Shown here: positions 19,856 to 28,176 of the stretch, in pieces
Position numbering within the stretch: position 1 is the first letter of the stretch
How the letters are laid out: each line of letters begins with the position of its first letter
Assembly: GCA_963827785.1 (NCBI GenBank)
Contig: CAWHCT010000015.1
Coordinates: 1-64,000 of the forward strand
From: Site-B1 sp963827785
GTDB lineage: Bacteria > Bacteroidota > Bacteroidia > Flavobacteriales > Flavobacteriaceae
Reading direction: 5' to 3'
Length of the DNA stretch: 64,000 nucleotides
Notes under the pieces: generated by a model
The model's input: the letters and a program-made list of their open reading frames with translations, nothing else
What the model was told of the DNA's origin: nothing
The model's database searches: none
Program-made: the position numbers and the translations under genes

Positions 19856-20842
19856 TTATTCGACTACTGGGTACATGTTAATTTCTTTCTTGGTGAAGGC
19901 ATCCAATCCTTTATCCTGTAACACATCATTCATAAATCCATTCTCACCATAAGCTATATTGCCTGTATCATAACCTAGAACATTGAGATAAGCTATAATG
20001 TAAGCTGCTTCTTGGCCTGTTGTTGTATAGACCGCTACTTTTTTATCTGTTGGAAGTGTTAAAAGATCTGTTTCAAACAATAAGGATTTTCCAGGTTCGT
20101 ATTGAATTGCTCCAGGAATATGCCCGTTATTATAATTTTCTGCATTGACATAGTTCACAATGAAATAATCACTGGTATTTTCGAAAACATCAGGTGATTT
20201 TAAAATGAAATCACTGTAAGGCTTTGCAAATAATTCTTCCAATCTTGCTTTTAAAATCTCTTGAACTTCAGTTTTACCAGTGGTAAGTGAAGGATGATTT
20301 ACTGTTTCAGGTTTTGCATTTTCCGTGGTTTCCAGTTTATCTGCAAATTCATTGTTGATATTTTTGCTCCACGCGTTATTCGCAAAATCCTCTCTCCAGG
20401 AACTCATTCCCCATTTCATGCTATATACATTATCATAACCAGCCATACGCAATAAACTGGTGTAATATGCAGCAGATTGACCTGAGTAACAAACCATTAC
20501 TATTTTATCAAAATCGGATGGGTTGATCGTTGTATCAAAATAAGTTAACAGGTCTGATGATGGAACATTTGCAGCATTTTTAATATGTGCATATTCAAAC
20601 CAACTGTCAGATCTGATATCAATAAGATGATACTTGGGGTTTTTAAAGTTTTGCTTTACTTCATCAGCCATTATTATTGGTAATTCACCTTTAATAAAGC
20701 CGGTAGAAGGTTCTAGATAATTTACCAGAGTTTCAAATTCATCCGGTGAGGTCATAGCAGAATTCTCTTCTTGCGCATAACTTACTGTTAAAGCAATTGA
20801 AGAAACAAAAAACGCTATTAAAAAAAAGAAGGTTTTTTTCAT
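19856..20842 (-). CDS. Periplasmic tandem rhodanese with one degenerate domain
   Basis: The protein has 328 residues with an N-terminal signal peptide (FFLIAFFVSSIALTVSYAQE) and no clear lipobox. The first rhodanese domain has an intact loop (MVCYSGQSA) with catalytic Cys. The second has VYTTTGQEA, where Thr replaces Cys, so it is probably catalytically dead and may bind or regulate. It shares architecture with the lipoprotein downstream (KWGMSSW / KWGMSGW after domain one). It is the first gene of the rhodanese-rhodanese-porin operon. The upstream 383-bp region carries two palindromic sites suited to Crp/Fnr proteins. Confidence 0.85.
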   Translation of the reverse strand: MKKTFFFLIAFFVSSIALTVSYAQEENSAMTSPDEFETLVNYLEPSTGFIKGELPIIMADEVKQNFKNPKYHLIDIRSDSWFEYAHIKNAANVPSSDLLTYFDTTINPSDFDKIVMVCYSGQSAAYYTSLLRMAGYDNVYSMKWGMSSWREDFANNAWSKNINNEFADKLETTENAKPETVNHPSLTTGKTEVQEILKARLEELFAKPYSDFILKSPDVFENTSDYFIVNYVNAENYNNGHIPGAIQYEPGKSLLFETDLLTLPTDKKVAVYTTTGQEAAYIIAYLNVLGYDTGNIAYGENGFMNDVLQDKGLDAFTKKEINMYPVVE

Positions 20843-20918
20843 GATTTAACTATTTAAAATTCAAAAATTTAATTGTTTTTACTAGCTGTAAAATTATAGT
20901 CGGAGGTACAGGATTTTT

Positions 20919-20937
20919 ATGATTTTTGTCATCTTTA
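20919..20937. promoter_or_regulatory. Putative Crp/Fnr-type operator upstream of exported rhodanese
   Basis: On the minus strand the site reads TAAAGATGAC, four A, then ATCAT. Its left arm is identical over 10 bases to the pntAA site at 13980-13989, and the right half has one change from GTCAT. The core edge is 76 bp before the gene start. Confidence 0.5.
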
Positions 20938-20980
20938 TCTAATACATATTTAGTATACACAGTATCATTTGTAACATGGC

Positions 20981-21000
20981 TTGGTAACAATTGTTACCAA
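20981..21000. promoter_or_regulatory. Perfect 20-bp palindrome (GTAAC-N4-GTTAC)
   Basis: TTGGTAACAATTGTTACCAA is fully self-complementary. The core GTAAC-N4-GTTAC resembles sites I recall for HcpR-like members of the Crp/Fnr family. A near match with one change (GTAAC-ATTG-GTCAC) lies at 28259-28272 between psrA and the multihaem cytochrome. Confidence 0.55.
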
Positions 21001-21225
21001 AAAATATTTTCAGATTTTTATTAAAAAAACAAGTTTAAAATACAGAAAATCAATTACTTATGTTATATTTAAATTCTTGAAAAAAGACAGAGGTTAGAAG
21101 TTTGTCGTTAAATTTAGAAATGACAAAATGTAAATTAGTAGGATCGCTGAATTATAGGAAATCTTATTGCTGAAAATGAGGTCGTAAAGAAGTCAGATTT
21201 TGATAATTAATAAGAAAAAAATCAC

Positions 21226-21876
21226 CTAAACAAGGACATCAATTTTGTTCCTTCCCAGTTTAATTTTTCCTTCATGTTCCAGTGCTTTTAGCAACCTGGA
21301 AACTACAACTCTTGAAGTGTGAAGGTCGTTGGCTATTTCCTGATGTGTTATTGAAAGTTTTCCGCTATGTTTTAGATCAACCTGTTTGGCAAGATATTTA
21401 TATACACGATCATCTAATTTAAGAAATGCAAGACTTCTTATGGCATCTCCCAGTTCTAAAAGTCGGTTGTGGTAGCTATCTATAATAAAAACCCGCCAGG
21501 AGTTATATTTTGTTATCCAGTCTTCAATTTTATTTACCGGGAAAAGAATGCATTCTGTATCTTCTTCAACTGAAGCTCTGAACATACTTTTGCTTTGATT
21601 GATACAGTTTACGAATGAAATGGCGCATGTATCTCCTTCTTCTAAAAAGTAAAGTAAAATTTCGTCTTCATGCTGGTCCTCTCTTAATACTTTTATAAGC
21701 CCATTTAAAATCAAAGGAATATGAGTCATTTCATCTCCTATATCAATAAGCATTTCACCTTTTTTATAAGTCTTGTAAATCCCATGTTGAGCTAATTCAT
21801 TAATAAGATTTTTTTCAAAGACACTATTGAAATGCTCTGTTAAATGATCCTTTATAAATTTTACATCATAATCCAT
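21226..21876 (-). CDS. Crp/Fnr family transcriptional regulator (intact)
   Basis: The protein has 216 residues. The N-terminal beta-roll sensor domain (KGEMLIDIGDEMTHIPLILNG, about 40-130) is followed by a dimer helix and a Crp-type helix-turn-helix (SITHQEIANDLHTSRVVVSRLL, about 175-200). It lacks the N-terminal Cys pattern of oxygen-sensing Fnr and the cAMP-binding pattern of Crp, so its ligand is unknown. It is the last gene of the psr/YeeE/rhodanese run, 66 bases after the second anchored rhodanese. A frameshifted paralogue lies at 16947-17643. The recurrent ATGAC-N4-GTCAT palindromes are its plausible targets, which is inference. Confidence 0.9.
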   Translation of the reverse strand: MDYDVKFIKDHLTEHFNSVFEKNLINELAQHGIYKTYKKGEMLIDIGDEMTHIPLILNGLIKVLREDQHEDEILLYFLEEGDTCAISFVNCINQSKSMFRASVEEDTECILFPVNKIEDWITKYNSWRVFIIDSYHNRLLELGDAIRSLAFLKLDDRVYKYLAKQVDLKHSGKLSITHQEIANDLHTSRVVVSRLLKALEHEGKIKLGRNKIDVLV

Positions 21877-21942
21877 TTTGATATGATTTTAAATTAGAAT
21901 TAACTAAATATTAAAGGAGTATATAAGTTAGTGAAAACCAGC

Positions 21943-22575
21943 TTAACAGCCTCCTTCAACAGGCATTTTCTTTTTCTTTACAACCGGGATAATTTTTTTA
22001 GGAACTGTTGTAATTTTAGGTTTAGGAGCAACTTTAGCTTTGTCCATTGCTTCCTGACTCTTTTTAATAGATTCCTGGATAAAGGAATTAATATCAGGAG
22101 CAGAGGATTCTGCAGTCACATCCGTAGTAATCAATTTGTTTTGAAAGTAACTATTCTCCACAGATAGTATTTTAATATTGTCAAAACCTAATTGTGATAA
22201 TAGCATAAATGGAGCAATTACTTCGTTTGGATTATTGCCATACAAGACAAGGGTTTTGTTTTCTTCCTTAAAATTTTCAAGAATATCAGAATTCTCTTCG
22301 TTTAATATCTCTGGTGCCGACAAATTAATGGCATCTTCCATATGCCCTTTGTCAAATTCATATTGATTTCTAATATCGATTAAAACAGAATTTGTTTCAT
22401 CAATATCATTTTGAGCAAGAAGATAATTAGTATTTATTATTTTTTCTAAGGTATCTTGAGTGTTTACGCTATATAAATGTTTTGGTCTTTTATATGATAG
22501 AAGTGCAATGATCACTATTAAGATAGATACAACTGCGGCTATTGATATACGTTTCGTTTTTTCTAATTCTTTCAT
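21943..22575 (-). CDS. Membrane-anchored rhodanese-like protein without active Cys, C-terminal GGC tail (copy 2)
   Basis: I choose the start at 22575 (MKELEKTKRI), giving 210 residues; a longer frame would overlap the preceding gene. One N-terminal helix (ISIAAVVSILIVIIALLSY) anchors a periplasmic rhodanese fold (VLIDIRNQYEFDKGHMEDAINL). The active loop position reads LYGNNPNEV with no Cys, so classical sulfurtransfer at that site is not possible. A flexible Pro/Lys-rich region ends in KKKKMPVEGGC-stop. The neighbouring upstream gene has the same ending. The terminal Gly-Gly-Cys on a mobile linker recalls the SoxY GGCGG carrier arm. Role as a sulfur carrier is inferred. Confidence 0.8.
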   Translation of the reverse strand: MKELEKTKRISIAAVVSILIVIIALLSYKRPKHLYSVNTQDTLEKIINTNYLLAQNDIDETNSVLIDIRNQYEFDKGHMEDAINLSAPEILNEENSDILENFKEENKTLVLYGNNPNEVIAPFMLLSQLGFDNIKILSVENSYFQNKLITTDVTAESSAPDINSFIQESIKKSQEAMDKAKVAPKPKITTVPKKIIPVVKKKKMPVEGGC

Positions 22576-22601
22576 AAGAATAATTTTAAATAGTTGGTGT
22601 T

Positions 22602-23276
22602 TTAACAACCGCCTTCAACTGGCATTTTTTTCTTCTTTATAACAGGGATAACCTTTTTAGGAGTTGTTGAGGTACTTGGTTTTTTAACAACGATTGGCTT
22701 CGATTTAATATTTTGTGGGTAAGCTACACCAAAATACATGCTTGCAGCTTTACGAGAAGAATATAATGCAAACTCATTGGAAGCCATATTCTCCGATGGT
22801 TTTTCGGGGTTTATAATGGTATGAAACCAATTATTTATACCTCCTTTAAGCACATGAAGATTCTTATACCCTAGTCTGCTGCATAACATCCAGGCTTGAT
22901 CGGAATAAAAATTATCATTTGAGAATAATACAACATCGTACTGGTTTTGATTTAAATATGGTTCAAAATCTTCATCAAGTAAATTCTTTAATGGAATATT
23001 CACCGCATTTGGAAGCGAATATTTTGTGTACTCATCTGGTTCCCTGACATCAATTAGCATTAATGACGGATCTTGATTTATTATGCGATTTGATAGTTCA
23101 TCGGTATTAATATATCTCTCCGGGCTTATTGCATTACTCAATAACTTTTCGGGACTAATACCTTCATGTTTTTCATATTTGGGCAATAACACTAAACCAC
23201 CTGCAAGAACAATGAACACTAAAGCAAGAATTTTATATCTTAATGATAAAAACTTAACTAATTTTCTATTTACCAT
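22602..23276 (-). CDS. Membrane-anchored rhodanese-like protein without active Cys, C-terminal GGC tail (copy 1)
   Basis: The protein has 224 residues. An N-terminal helix (ILALVFIVLAGGLVLLP) precedes a rhodanese-like fold with LMLIDVREPDEYTKYSLPNAVNIP and HVLKGGINNW. The active loop position reads LFSNDNFYSD, without Cys; the only nearby Cys is in a helix (WMLCSRLGY). The C-terminal tail PKKVIPVIKKKKMPVEGGC is nearly identical to that of the next gene. It starts 18 bases after a YeeE/YedE half-transporter gene and ends 26 bases before the second copy. The pair may form a membrane-bound sulfur relay, but no homologue with known function comes to mind. Confidence 0.8.
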   Translation of the reverse strand: MVNRKLVKFLSLRYKILALVFIVLAGGLVLLPKYEKHEGISPEKLLSNAISPERYINTDELSNRIINQDPSLMLIDVREPDEYTKYSLPNAVNIPLKNLLDEDFEPYLNQNQYDVVLFSNDNFYSDQAWMLCSRLGYKNLHVLKGGINNWFHTIINPEKPSENMASNEFALYSSRKAASMYFGVAYPQNIKSKPIVVKKPSTSTTPKKVIPVIKKKKMPVEGGC

Positions 23277-23294
23277 TTTCTGTGATTTAAATTA

Positions 23295-23885
23295 TTAGTA
23301 AAATACTTTTTTAACTCTTTTACGTATCATATCTGATAGAGCAAATATGATAATAGAACCTATGGTTAATAAAAACACAAACCAATATGGATTAACTCCC
23401 AATGAGTCAACTAATGTTATGTTTCCATAGAAATAACCATTGTATATTGGCTCAAAAAGAGAATACAGTTCAGAAAAAATAAAGATTCCTACCATGATGC
23501 CAACAACATTAACAATGGCATCTATCTTACCTATGGCTACAGCTGATAAACTAGTACCCGGGCAAAACCCTCCGGTTACAAATCCTACCCCCATTATAGC
23601 ACCACCAATAATTGCTCCCCATAAATAGGTTGGATGTACATAAAGTCTGTTTATGTCAACATATCCAAGGTAGTCCATATATAAAAGTCCGATTAAGGAA
23701 ACTATTGCAGCTGTGAAAAATACTTTCAATACAGCGAAATCGTAGCCATAAAATACACCAGCCAGTTTTCTTGATGATGAGAAACCTGAAGCTTCTAAAA
23801 TAAATCCGAAGAAAATTCCAATAATTATAGCAATGATGCTGCTCCACTCAAAAGAAATTATGCCGTTAGGAATTAATGGTCCCAT
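23295..23885 (-). CDS. YeeE/YedE-type membrane protein (thiosulfate/sulfur transport half 2)
   Basis: The protein has 196 residues and about five membrane helices. It carries two family hallmarks: GFILEASGFSSSRKLAGVFYG near the start and MGVGFVTGGFCPGTSLSA with the conserved Cys of the second half. In the thiosulfate importer TsuA (YeeE) such Cys-containing motifs line the pore and relay the substrate. Here the transporter is split into two short genes, this one and 23907-24434, each contributing one Cys motif, so they may act as a heterodimer. It sits between the NrfD-type subunit and anchored rhodanese-like proteins, consistent with moving sulfur between periplasm and cytoplasm. Confidence 0.85.
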   Translation of the reverse strand: MGPLIPNGIISFEWSSIIAIIIGIFFGFILEASGFSSSRKLAGVFYGYDFAVLKVFFTAAIVSLIGLLYMDYLGYVDINRLYVHPTYLWGAIIGGAIMGVGFVTGGFCPGTSLSAVAIGKIDAIVNVVGIMVGIFIFSELYSLFEPIYNGYFYGNITLVDSLGVNPYWFVFLLTIGSIIIFALSDMIRKRVKKVFY

Positions 23886-23906
23886 AAATTTTTGTTTTAA
23901 ATATTT

Positions 23907-24434
23907 TTAAATCCAGTTTTTTCTAAAGAAATACGCAAATAAGTATGCAGTACCAAAAATGGCAAGCATTGTTATGAAACCGCCAGTAGATAATACAGCC
24001 ATTCCGCTTAAAGCCGCTCCACTTGTGCATCCTCTGGCTATTTGGGCTCCCAGCCCAAATAAGATACCTCCACTAAATGCAAAAATTAATCGACGTCTTC
24101 GTGTAATTTTAGGTGAGTGTTGTACTCTCCAGCCAATTCTGCCTGCCAAACCACCGGAAATAAAAGCTCCGATAAGAACGCCCAATGTTTCGAATACAAT
24201 CCAGTTGTTCATTGGCGACTTGTTTTCATCAACAAATTTGCTGTAATAAGCACTTTGTTCAGCATGCTCATGAGAAATGTCATCTACAATTGTTACAACA
24301 CTACTTTTCATTGCACCGCTGGCACCCAAACCTCTACCGGTTATATAGAAGGTAAAGATTATTAAAATACCTAAAAGGAATCCTCCAAAATAAGGGTTCC
24401 AGTATACATGTCTGTTTTGTTCTTTATCTTTCAT
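23907..24434 (-). CDS. YeeE/YedE-type membrane protein (thiosulfate/sulfur transport half 1)
   Basis: The protein has 175 residues and about four membrane helices. The motif GGILFGLGAQIARGCTSGAALSGMA is the Cys-containing signature of one YeeE/YedE repeat. A hydrophilic stretch of about 40 residues (SHEHAEQSAYYSKFVDENKSP) separates helices one and two. It follows the psrC-like gene by 10 bases and precedes its partner half by 21 bases. The pair likely transports thiosulfate or another sulfur species; YedE relatives are also linked to selenium, which cannot be excluded from sequence alone. Confidence 0.85.
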   Translation of the reverse strand: MKDKEQNRHVYWNPYFGGFLLGILIIFTFYITGRGLGASGAMKSSVVTIVDDISHEHAEQSAYYSKFVDENKSPMNNWIVFETLGVLIGAFISGGLAGRIGWRVQHSPKITRRRRLIFAFSGGILFGLGAQIARGCTSGAALSGMAVLSTGGFITMLAIFGTAYLFAYFFRKNWI

Positions 24435-24444
24435 TCTGTTAGTT

Positions 24445-25386
24445 TTAGTATAGATATCTTGTTATTTGTCCGGCTTCAACCATAACAAATCTGAAAATCA
24501 GTCCGCCAATTAATATGAGTATAGCAGGAATGGCAACCGGAACTTTATATCCCTTTAATTCAAGAAGTTCAAGTAAGCCGGGAACTATAAGTCCAAGGAT
24601 AACCACAAACCCGAAAAACATTACAGTAAAATCTCCTCCCACTAATAATTGCATGGCCTCTAACTGAACCTGAGATCCGGCATACATTCCCATGATCATA
24701 TGGACGATCAAGCCAAGTTCAATAATTATTAATGCAAGATCGACTTTACTGAATAAGTGTCTTTCTTTTGCTGTTTTTGCCAAAAGTATGATTGCTGCGG
24801 CTCCTGTTGACATTCCGGAAGTTAAAAATAATGGGCCCAGAATAGCATTATTCCATAAAGGCCTTGCATTAAAAGCAGACAGTAATATTCCTGTGTACAC
24901 TCCCAATATTATTGCCAGTGGAATTATAGCATAGGCCATTAGCTTTCTATTATTCTTGAGAAAAATTTCAAATTTTTTCAAGAATTCGAATTTTAAATTC
25001 CATTTTGGAAAGAGTTCAGTAAAATAGCTAAAAACCCATAAAAAAGATAATGGTGTTGTTGCCAATAAGACCCAAGCTCCCCAGGACATTGGTGATTCCA
25101 AACGTATTGTTGTGTATAATTGCCATGAGTACAAAGGATGTTTTAAATCGTAAATCAAGGCAACCAAACCTAAAGATAGCGCTATTGGAGGGATAATTGT
25201 TGCATATTTTACCGCTGTTGGATAGTCTTTTTCCTTGTCAAGAACAGTAACAATAGCGGCAAACAATAAAATACCGGCTGCCAGACCACCTAAAAACAAG
25301 TAAACAGAAATAGGCCAATGCCAAATCTCTAATGATGGATCTATATGAGGAATGTTTCTTCCGCTTACGAAAATTTCTTCTTGCAT
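24445..25386 (-). CDS. psrC: NrfD/PsrC-type membrane quinone-interacting subunit
   Basis: The protein has 313 residues with about eight helices. It belongs to the NrfD/PsrC family: the early segment HWPISVYLFLGGLAAGILLFA is the typical first helix, and SPMSWGAWVLL and NAILGPLFLTSGMSTGAAA are family patterns. It anchors the periplasmic molybdoenzyme and exchanges electrons with menaquinone. It follows the FeS subunit by 10 bases. The symbol is by analogy to polysulfide reductase; whether the complex reduces polysulfide, thiosulfate or tetrathionate, or oxidises a sulfur compound, is not fixed by sequence. Confidence 0.88.
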   Translation of the reverse strand: MQEEIFVSGRNIPHIDPSLEIWHWPISVYLFLGGLAAGILLFAAIVTVLDKEKDYPTAVKYATIIPPIALSLGLVALIYDLKHPLYSWQLYTTIRLESPMSWGAWVLLATTPLSFLWVFSYFTELFPKWNLKFEFLKKFEIFLKNNRKLMAYAIIPLAIILGVYTGILLSAFNARPLWNNAILGPLFLTSGMSTGAAAIILLAKTAKERHLFSKVDLALIIIELGLIVHMIMGMYAGSQVQLEAMQLLVGGDFTVMFFGFVVILGLIVPGLLELLELKGYKVPVAIPAILILIGGLIFRFVMVEAGQITRYLY

Positions 25387-25396
25387 GATCTTAATA

Positions 25397-25930
25397 TTAA
25401 ATTAAATAATACACTTGTGGTTTTGTTCCTGCTTCAGGAGCCAATGTTTTGTGTTTTCTGGACTTTAATAATCTGGACACTTCACTGTTAGGATTATCCA
25501 AATCACCAAAATACATGCACTTGGTTGGACAAACCGATACACATGCAGGTAATTGTCCTTTTTCCAATCTGTGATTACAGAACGTACATTTATCAACATA
25601 GCCTATAGGATGGGAGTAACGAGCATCATAAGGACAAGACTCTATACAGGCTCCACAACCAATGCATTCGTTTGGAGTAACCAAAACGATTCCACCTTCA
25701 ACTATATGGCTTGCACCTGTTGGGCAACATCTAACACAAGGTGCGTTATCACAATGATTGCATCTCTCTGATTTCAATTCTAATTCAACTTTTGGATAGG
25801 TCCCATCAACTATTTCAGTTATCCAATCCCTACAATATCCAATAGGTACATTGTTTTCTGTTTGACAAGCAACAACACAATCACTGCATCCAACACATTT
25901 TAATGTGTCTATAACCATTGCATATCTCAT
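25397..25930 (-). CDS. psrB: 4x[4Fe-4S] ferredoxin subunit of the molybdoenzyme
   Basis: The protein has 177 residues with four cysteine clusters: CVGCSDCVVAC, CNHCDNAPCVRCCP, CIGCGACIESCP and CTFCNHR...CVSVCP. This is the standard DMSO-reductase-family electron-transfer subunit with four [4Fe-4S] centres. One extra Cys is present in the second cluster. It has no signal peptide of its own and is presumably exported with the Tat-targeted catalytic subunit. Its start overlaps the end of the catalytic gene by four bases (ATGA), so the two are translationally coupled. It passes electrons between the Mo site and the NrfD-type subunit. Confidence 0.92.
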   Translation of the reverse strand: MRYAMVIDTLKCVGCSDCVVACQTENNVPIGYCRDWITEIVDGTYPKVELELKSERCNHCDNAPCVRCCPTGASHIVEGGIVLVTPNECIGCGACIESCPYDARYSHPIGYVDKCTFCNHRLEKGQLPACVSVCPTKCMYFGDLDNPNSEVSRLLKSRKHKTLAPEAGTKPQVYYLI

Positions 25931-28176
25931 ACCTCTACTATTTTATGTGGATCTTTAGTTAATATTTCAACAAAGTTGCCTCTCATTCCTGTGCCTCCCA
26001 TTAATGGATCCATAGCAACTTTTGTTATCATTTGGGTATCGTTGATACCTTTGCCAAAGGTTCTGCTCAACTTTTTGTTATCATGACCAAAACCATGCAC
26101 CATGTACACGGAATCCCAGCGAATCCTTTCGGTGACACGGACTTTTATAGCAAACGTTGAGGTAATCTTATCCTGATTTCTCAACCAGACTTCCTGTCCG
26201 GTTTTCAATCCGAGTATTCTGGCAACTTTAGGATTTACCCAAAGTTTGTTTTCATCCATCAGATCATTTAAATTTGGATTATTGGCAGTTCTACTAAAGG
26301 TGTGCATAGGGGCTCTGCCATAATTTAATCTGTAGAACCCTTGAGGAGGTTCAGGATGTTTAGTATAAACAGGCATTGGATCGAAACCAAGATTTTTTAG
26401 TTCTTTTGAGTACAATTCTATCTTTCCGCTTGCTGTTGGGAATTGGTAGCTTTTGTCTTCAACTAAATATAATGGACCCGATTTACGAGGAAAATGTTTG
26501 ACTCCAATCTTTTTCATTTCTTCCAATGACGTTCCCATTTTATTCAATTGCCATTCAATCACTTCTTCATAATCATTATAATTGAAGAATTCACCTAATC
26601 CAATTCGTTCACCAATTTGTTTTGCAACCCACCAACCCGGTTTAGAGTCGTATTTTGGTTGAACAACAGGAACTCTGACAGCAATAGATGGCTCTCTGTT
26701 TGGAGAAGAACGAATGCCATCATAGCGTTCTAAATAGGTGCATTCCGGAAGCACGACATCTGCATATCCTGTTACATCCATTGGCATAGTGTCCATAACA
26801 ACCATAAATTCAAGGCTATCAATAGCTTCCTCTAACAGTTTTTTATTAGGGATTGATTTAGTAATATTTGTTCCTGCAACCATTAAGGCTTTTACGGGGT
26901 ATTTTTCATGGTTTTCTTCTCCCGGAATAGCACATTTCATAACTTCAGTAGTCACACCCATCTGTGCCAATGGGAATATTTCACCTATTTCTTTCCAGCC
27001 CCATTTAGGTTCCGGATATTCGGGATGAGGAAAAGTTGGCACTTTTATGCCTTCCTTAAAGTAGAAACCTCCTCGTCGTCCCCAGGAACCTAGTAAGGCA
27101 TTTAAAATTGCCATAGCTCTGGCTCGTTGTGAATCGTCTCCATACCATGTAACATGACGTCCCGGATGTATGATTACAGAGGGAGCTGCATAGGCCATAG
27201 CTCTTGCGGTTTTTCTTATCTCTTCTGGTTTTATGGTTGTTATACCATAAGCCCATTCGGGAGTGAAATTCAACACATGATCTTTAAGTTCATTGAATCC
27301 GGTTGAATATTTTTCTATATAATCCTTATCATAAAGTTCTTCTTCAATCAATACATTCATCCAGGCCAGCATTAAAGCAATGTCAGTCGCAGGTTTTATA
27401 GCTAACCAATGCTGAGACTTACTGGCCGCTGTTGAGAATCTTGGATCAACTGTAATAATAGTTGCTCCATTATCTATGGCATCAGACATTTCCTGAACCT
27501 GAGTATTGTGCATATTCTCACCAATATGAGAGCCTATTAAAACCAAACATTTTGTGTCCCTTATGTCTGTTGGTTCAGGAGAACCAACCCAAGATCCATA
27601 AGTCAATCCAAAACCGGTTTCTCTTGGACCTCTGCATTGCGCATATGCTGGTTCGGCAATAGTATCGGATCCATAGGCTTGAAATAAATGCTCTAAATGT
27701 GAACCTGGTGTTCCATGTTTTATTAAAGCAAAAGATTCAGCCCCATAGGTGTCTTTAACATGTTTGAATTTTGATGCAATTAAATCCAGAGCTTCTTCCC
27801 AGCTTGCTTCCCTAAAAGTTTGCTCACCATCAACGGTAGTTCTGATCAAAGGTGTTTTTAGTCGGTCTTCATCAGAATACATTCCAACACCACCTGTGCC
27901 TCTTGGGCATAATCGTCCGTAACAATGTGGATCTGTTTCATTACCAATGATCTTTGGAATATTCCCTTCATCATCTGAATAAGCCCAGGCTGCACATTTC
28001 CAAAAACAAACTTCGCAATACGTTGGAGTTCGTTTTAATTTTTTTGTAACAGCATCCAGCACAACCCCATTTAAAAAGGTATTTGCCCCAAACATATTTA
28101 GGGCACTTGCAGATGCGGCAACGCCTCCTAAACCTAAAGCAGAAATTTTTATGAATTTTCTTCTTGAAGTTGACAT
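25927..28176 (-). CDS. psrA: Tat-exported molybdopterin oxidoreductase (PsrA/PhsA-like)
   Basis: I choose the start at 28176 (MSTSRRKFIK), which puts a perfect twin-arginine motif SRRKFIK at the N-terminus of a 749-residue protein; the longer frame to 28272 would run through the promoter palindromes. Cys54, Cys57, Cys61 and Cys90 (YCEVCFWKC ... LCPRG) bind the proximal [4Fe-4S]. Cys181 (AYAQCRGPRETG) is the likely Mo ligand, as in polysulfide/thiosulfate reductases. The molybdopterin dinucleotide domain closes the protein. It heads the operon psrA-psrB-psrC-yeeE-yeeE-rhodanese-rhodanese-crp. Subfamily assignment within Psr/Phs/Ttr/Srd-type enzymes is uncertain, so substrate and direction are open. 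Confidence 0.88.
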   Translation of the reverse strand: MSTSRRKFIKISALGLGGVAASASALNMFGANTFLNGVVLDAVTKKLKRTPTYCEVCFWKCAAWAYSDDEGNIPKIIGNETDPHCYGRLCPRGTGGVGMYSDEDRLKTPLIRTTVDGEQTFREASWEEALDLIASKFKHVKDTYGAESFALIKHGTPGSHLEHLFQAYGSDTIAEPAYAQCRGPRETGFGLTYGSWVGSPEPTDIRDTKCLVLIGSHIGENMHNTQVQEMSDAIDNGATIITVDPRFSTAASKSQHWLAIKPATDIALMLAWMNVLIEEELYDKDYIEKYSTGFNELKDHVLNFTPEWAYGITTIKPEEIRKTARAMAYAAPSVIIHPGRHVTWYGDDSQRARAMAILNALLGSWGRRGGFYFKEGIKVPTFPHPEYPEPKWGWKEIGEIFPLAQMGVTTEVMKCAIPGEENHEKYPVKALMVAGTNITKSIPNKKLLEEAIDSLEFMVVMDTMPMDVTGYADVVLPECTYLERYDGIRSSPNREPSIAVRVPVVQPKYDSKPGWWVAKQIGERIGLGEFFNYNDYEEVIEWQLNKMGTSLEEMKKIGVKHFPRKSGPLYLVEDKSYQFPTASGKIELYSKELKNLGFDPMPVYTKHPEPPQGFYRLNYGRAPMHTFSRTANNPNLNDLMDENKLWVNPKVARILGLKTGQEVWLRNQDKITSTFAIKVRVTERIRWDSVYMVHGFGHDNKKLSRTFGKGINDTQMITKVAMDPLMGGTGMRGNFVEILTKDPHKIVEV

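Larger units (their letters stand above)
20843..21225. promoter_or_regulatory. Promoter region of rhodanese-porin operon with two inverted repeats
   Basis: This 383-bp AT-rich gap holds no gene. It contains an ATGAT-N4-GTCAT site at 20919-20932 and a perfect 20-bp palindrome at 20981-21000. There is also a half-like site (ATGAC followed by TGTAA after four A) at 21120-21133. It separates the first exported rhodanese gene from the 3' end of the intact Crp/Fnr gene. Confidence 0.55.

Noticed and set aside
17732..23276. Sox thiosulfate oxidation system
   Set aside because: The GGC tail recalls SoxY, but no SoxA, SoxB, SoxC, SoxX or SoxZ homologue is seen in the window. The similarity is limited to the tail.
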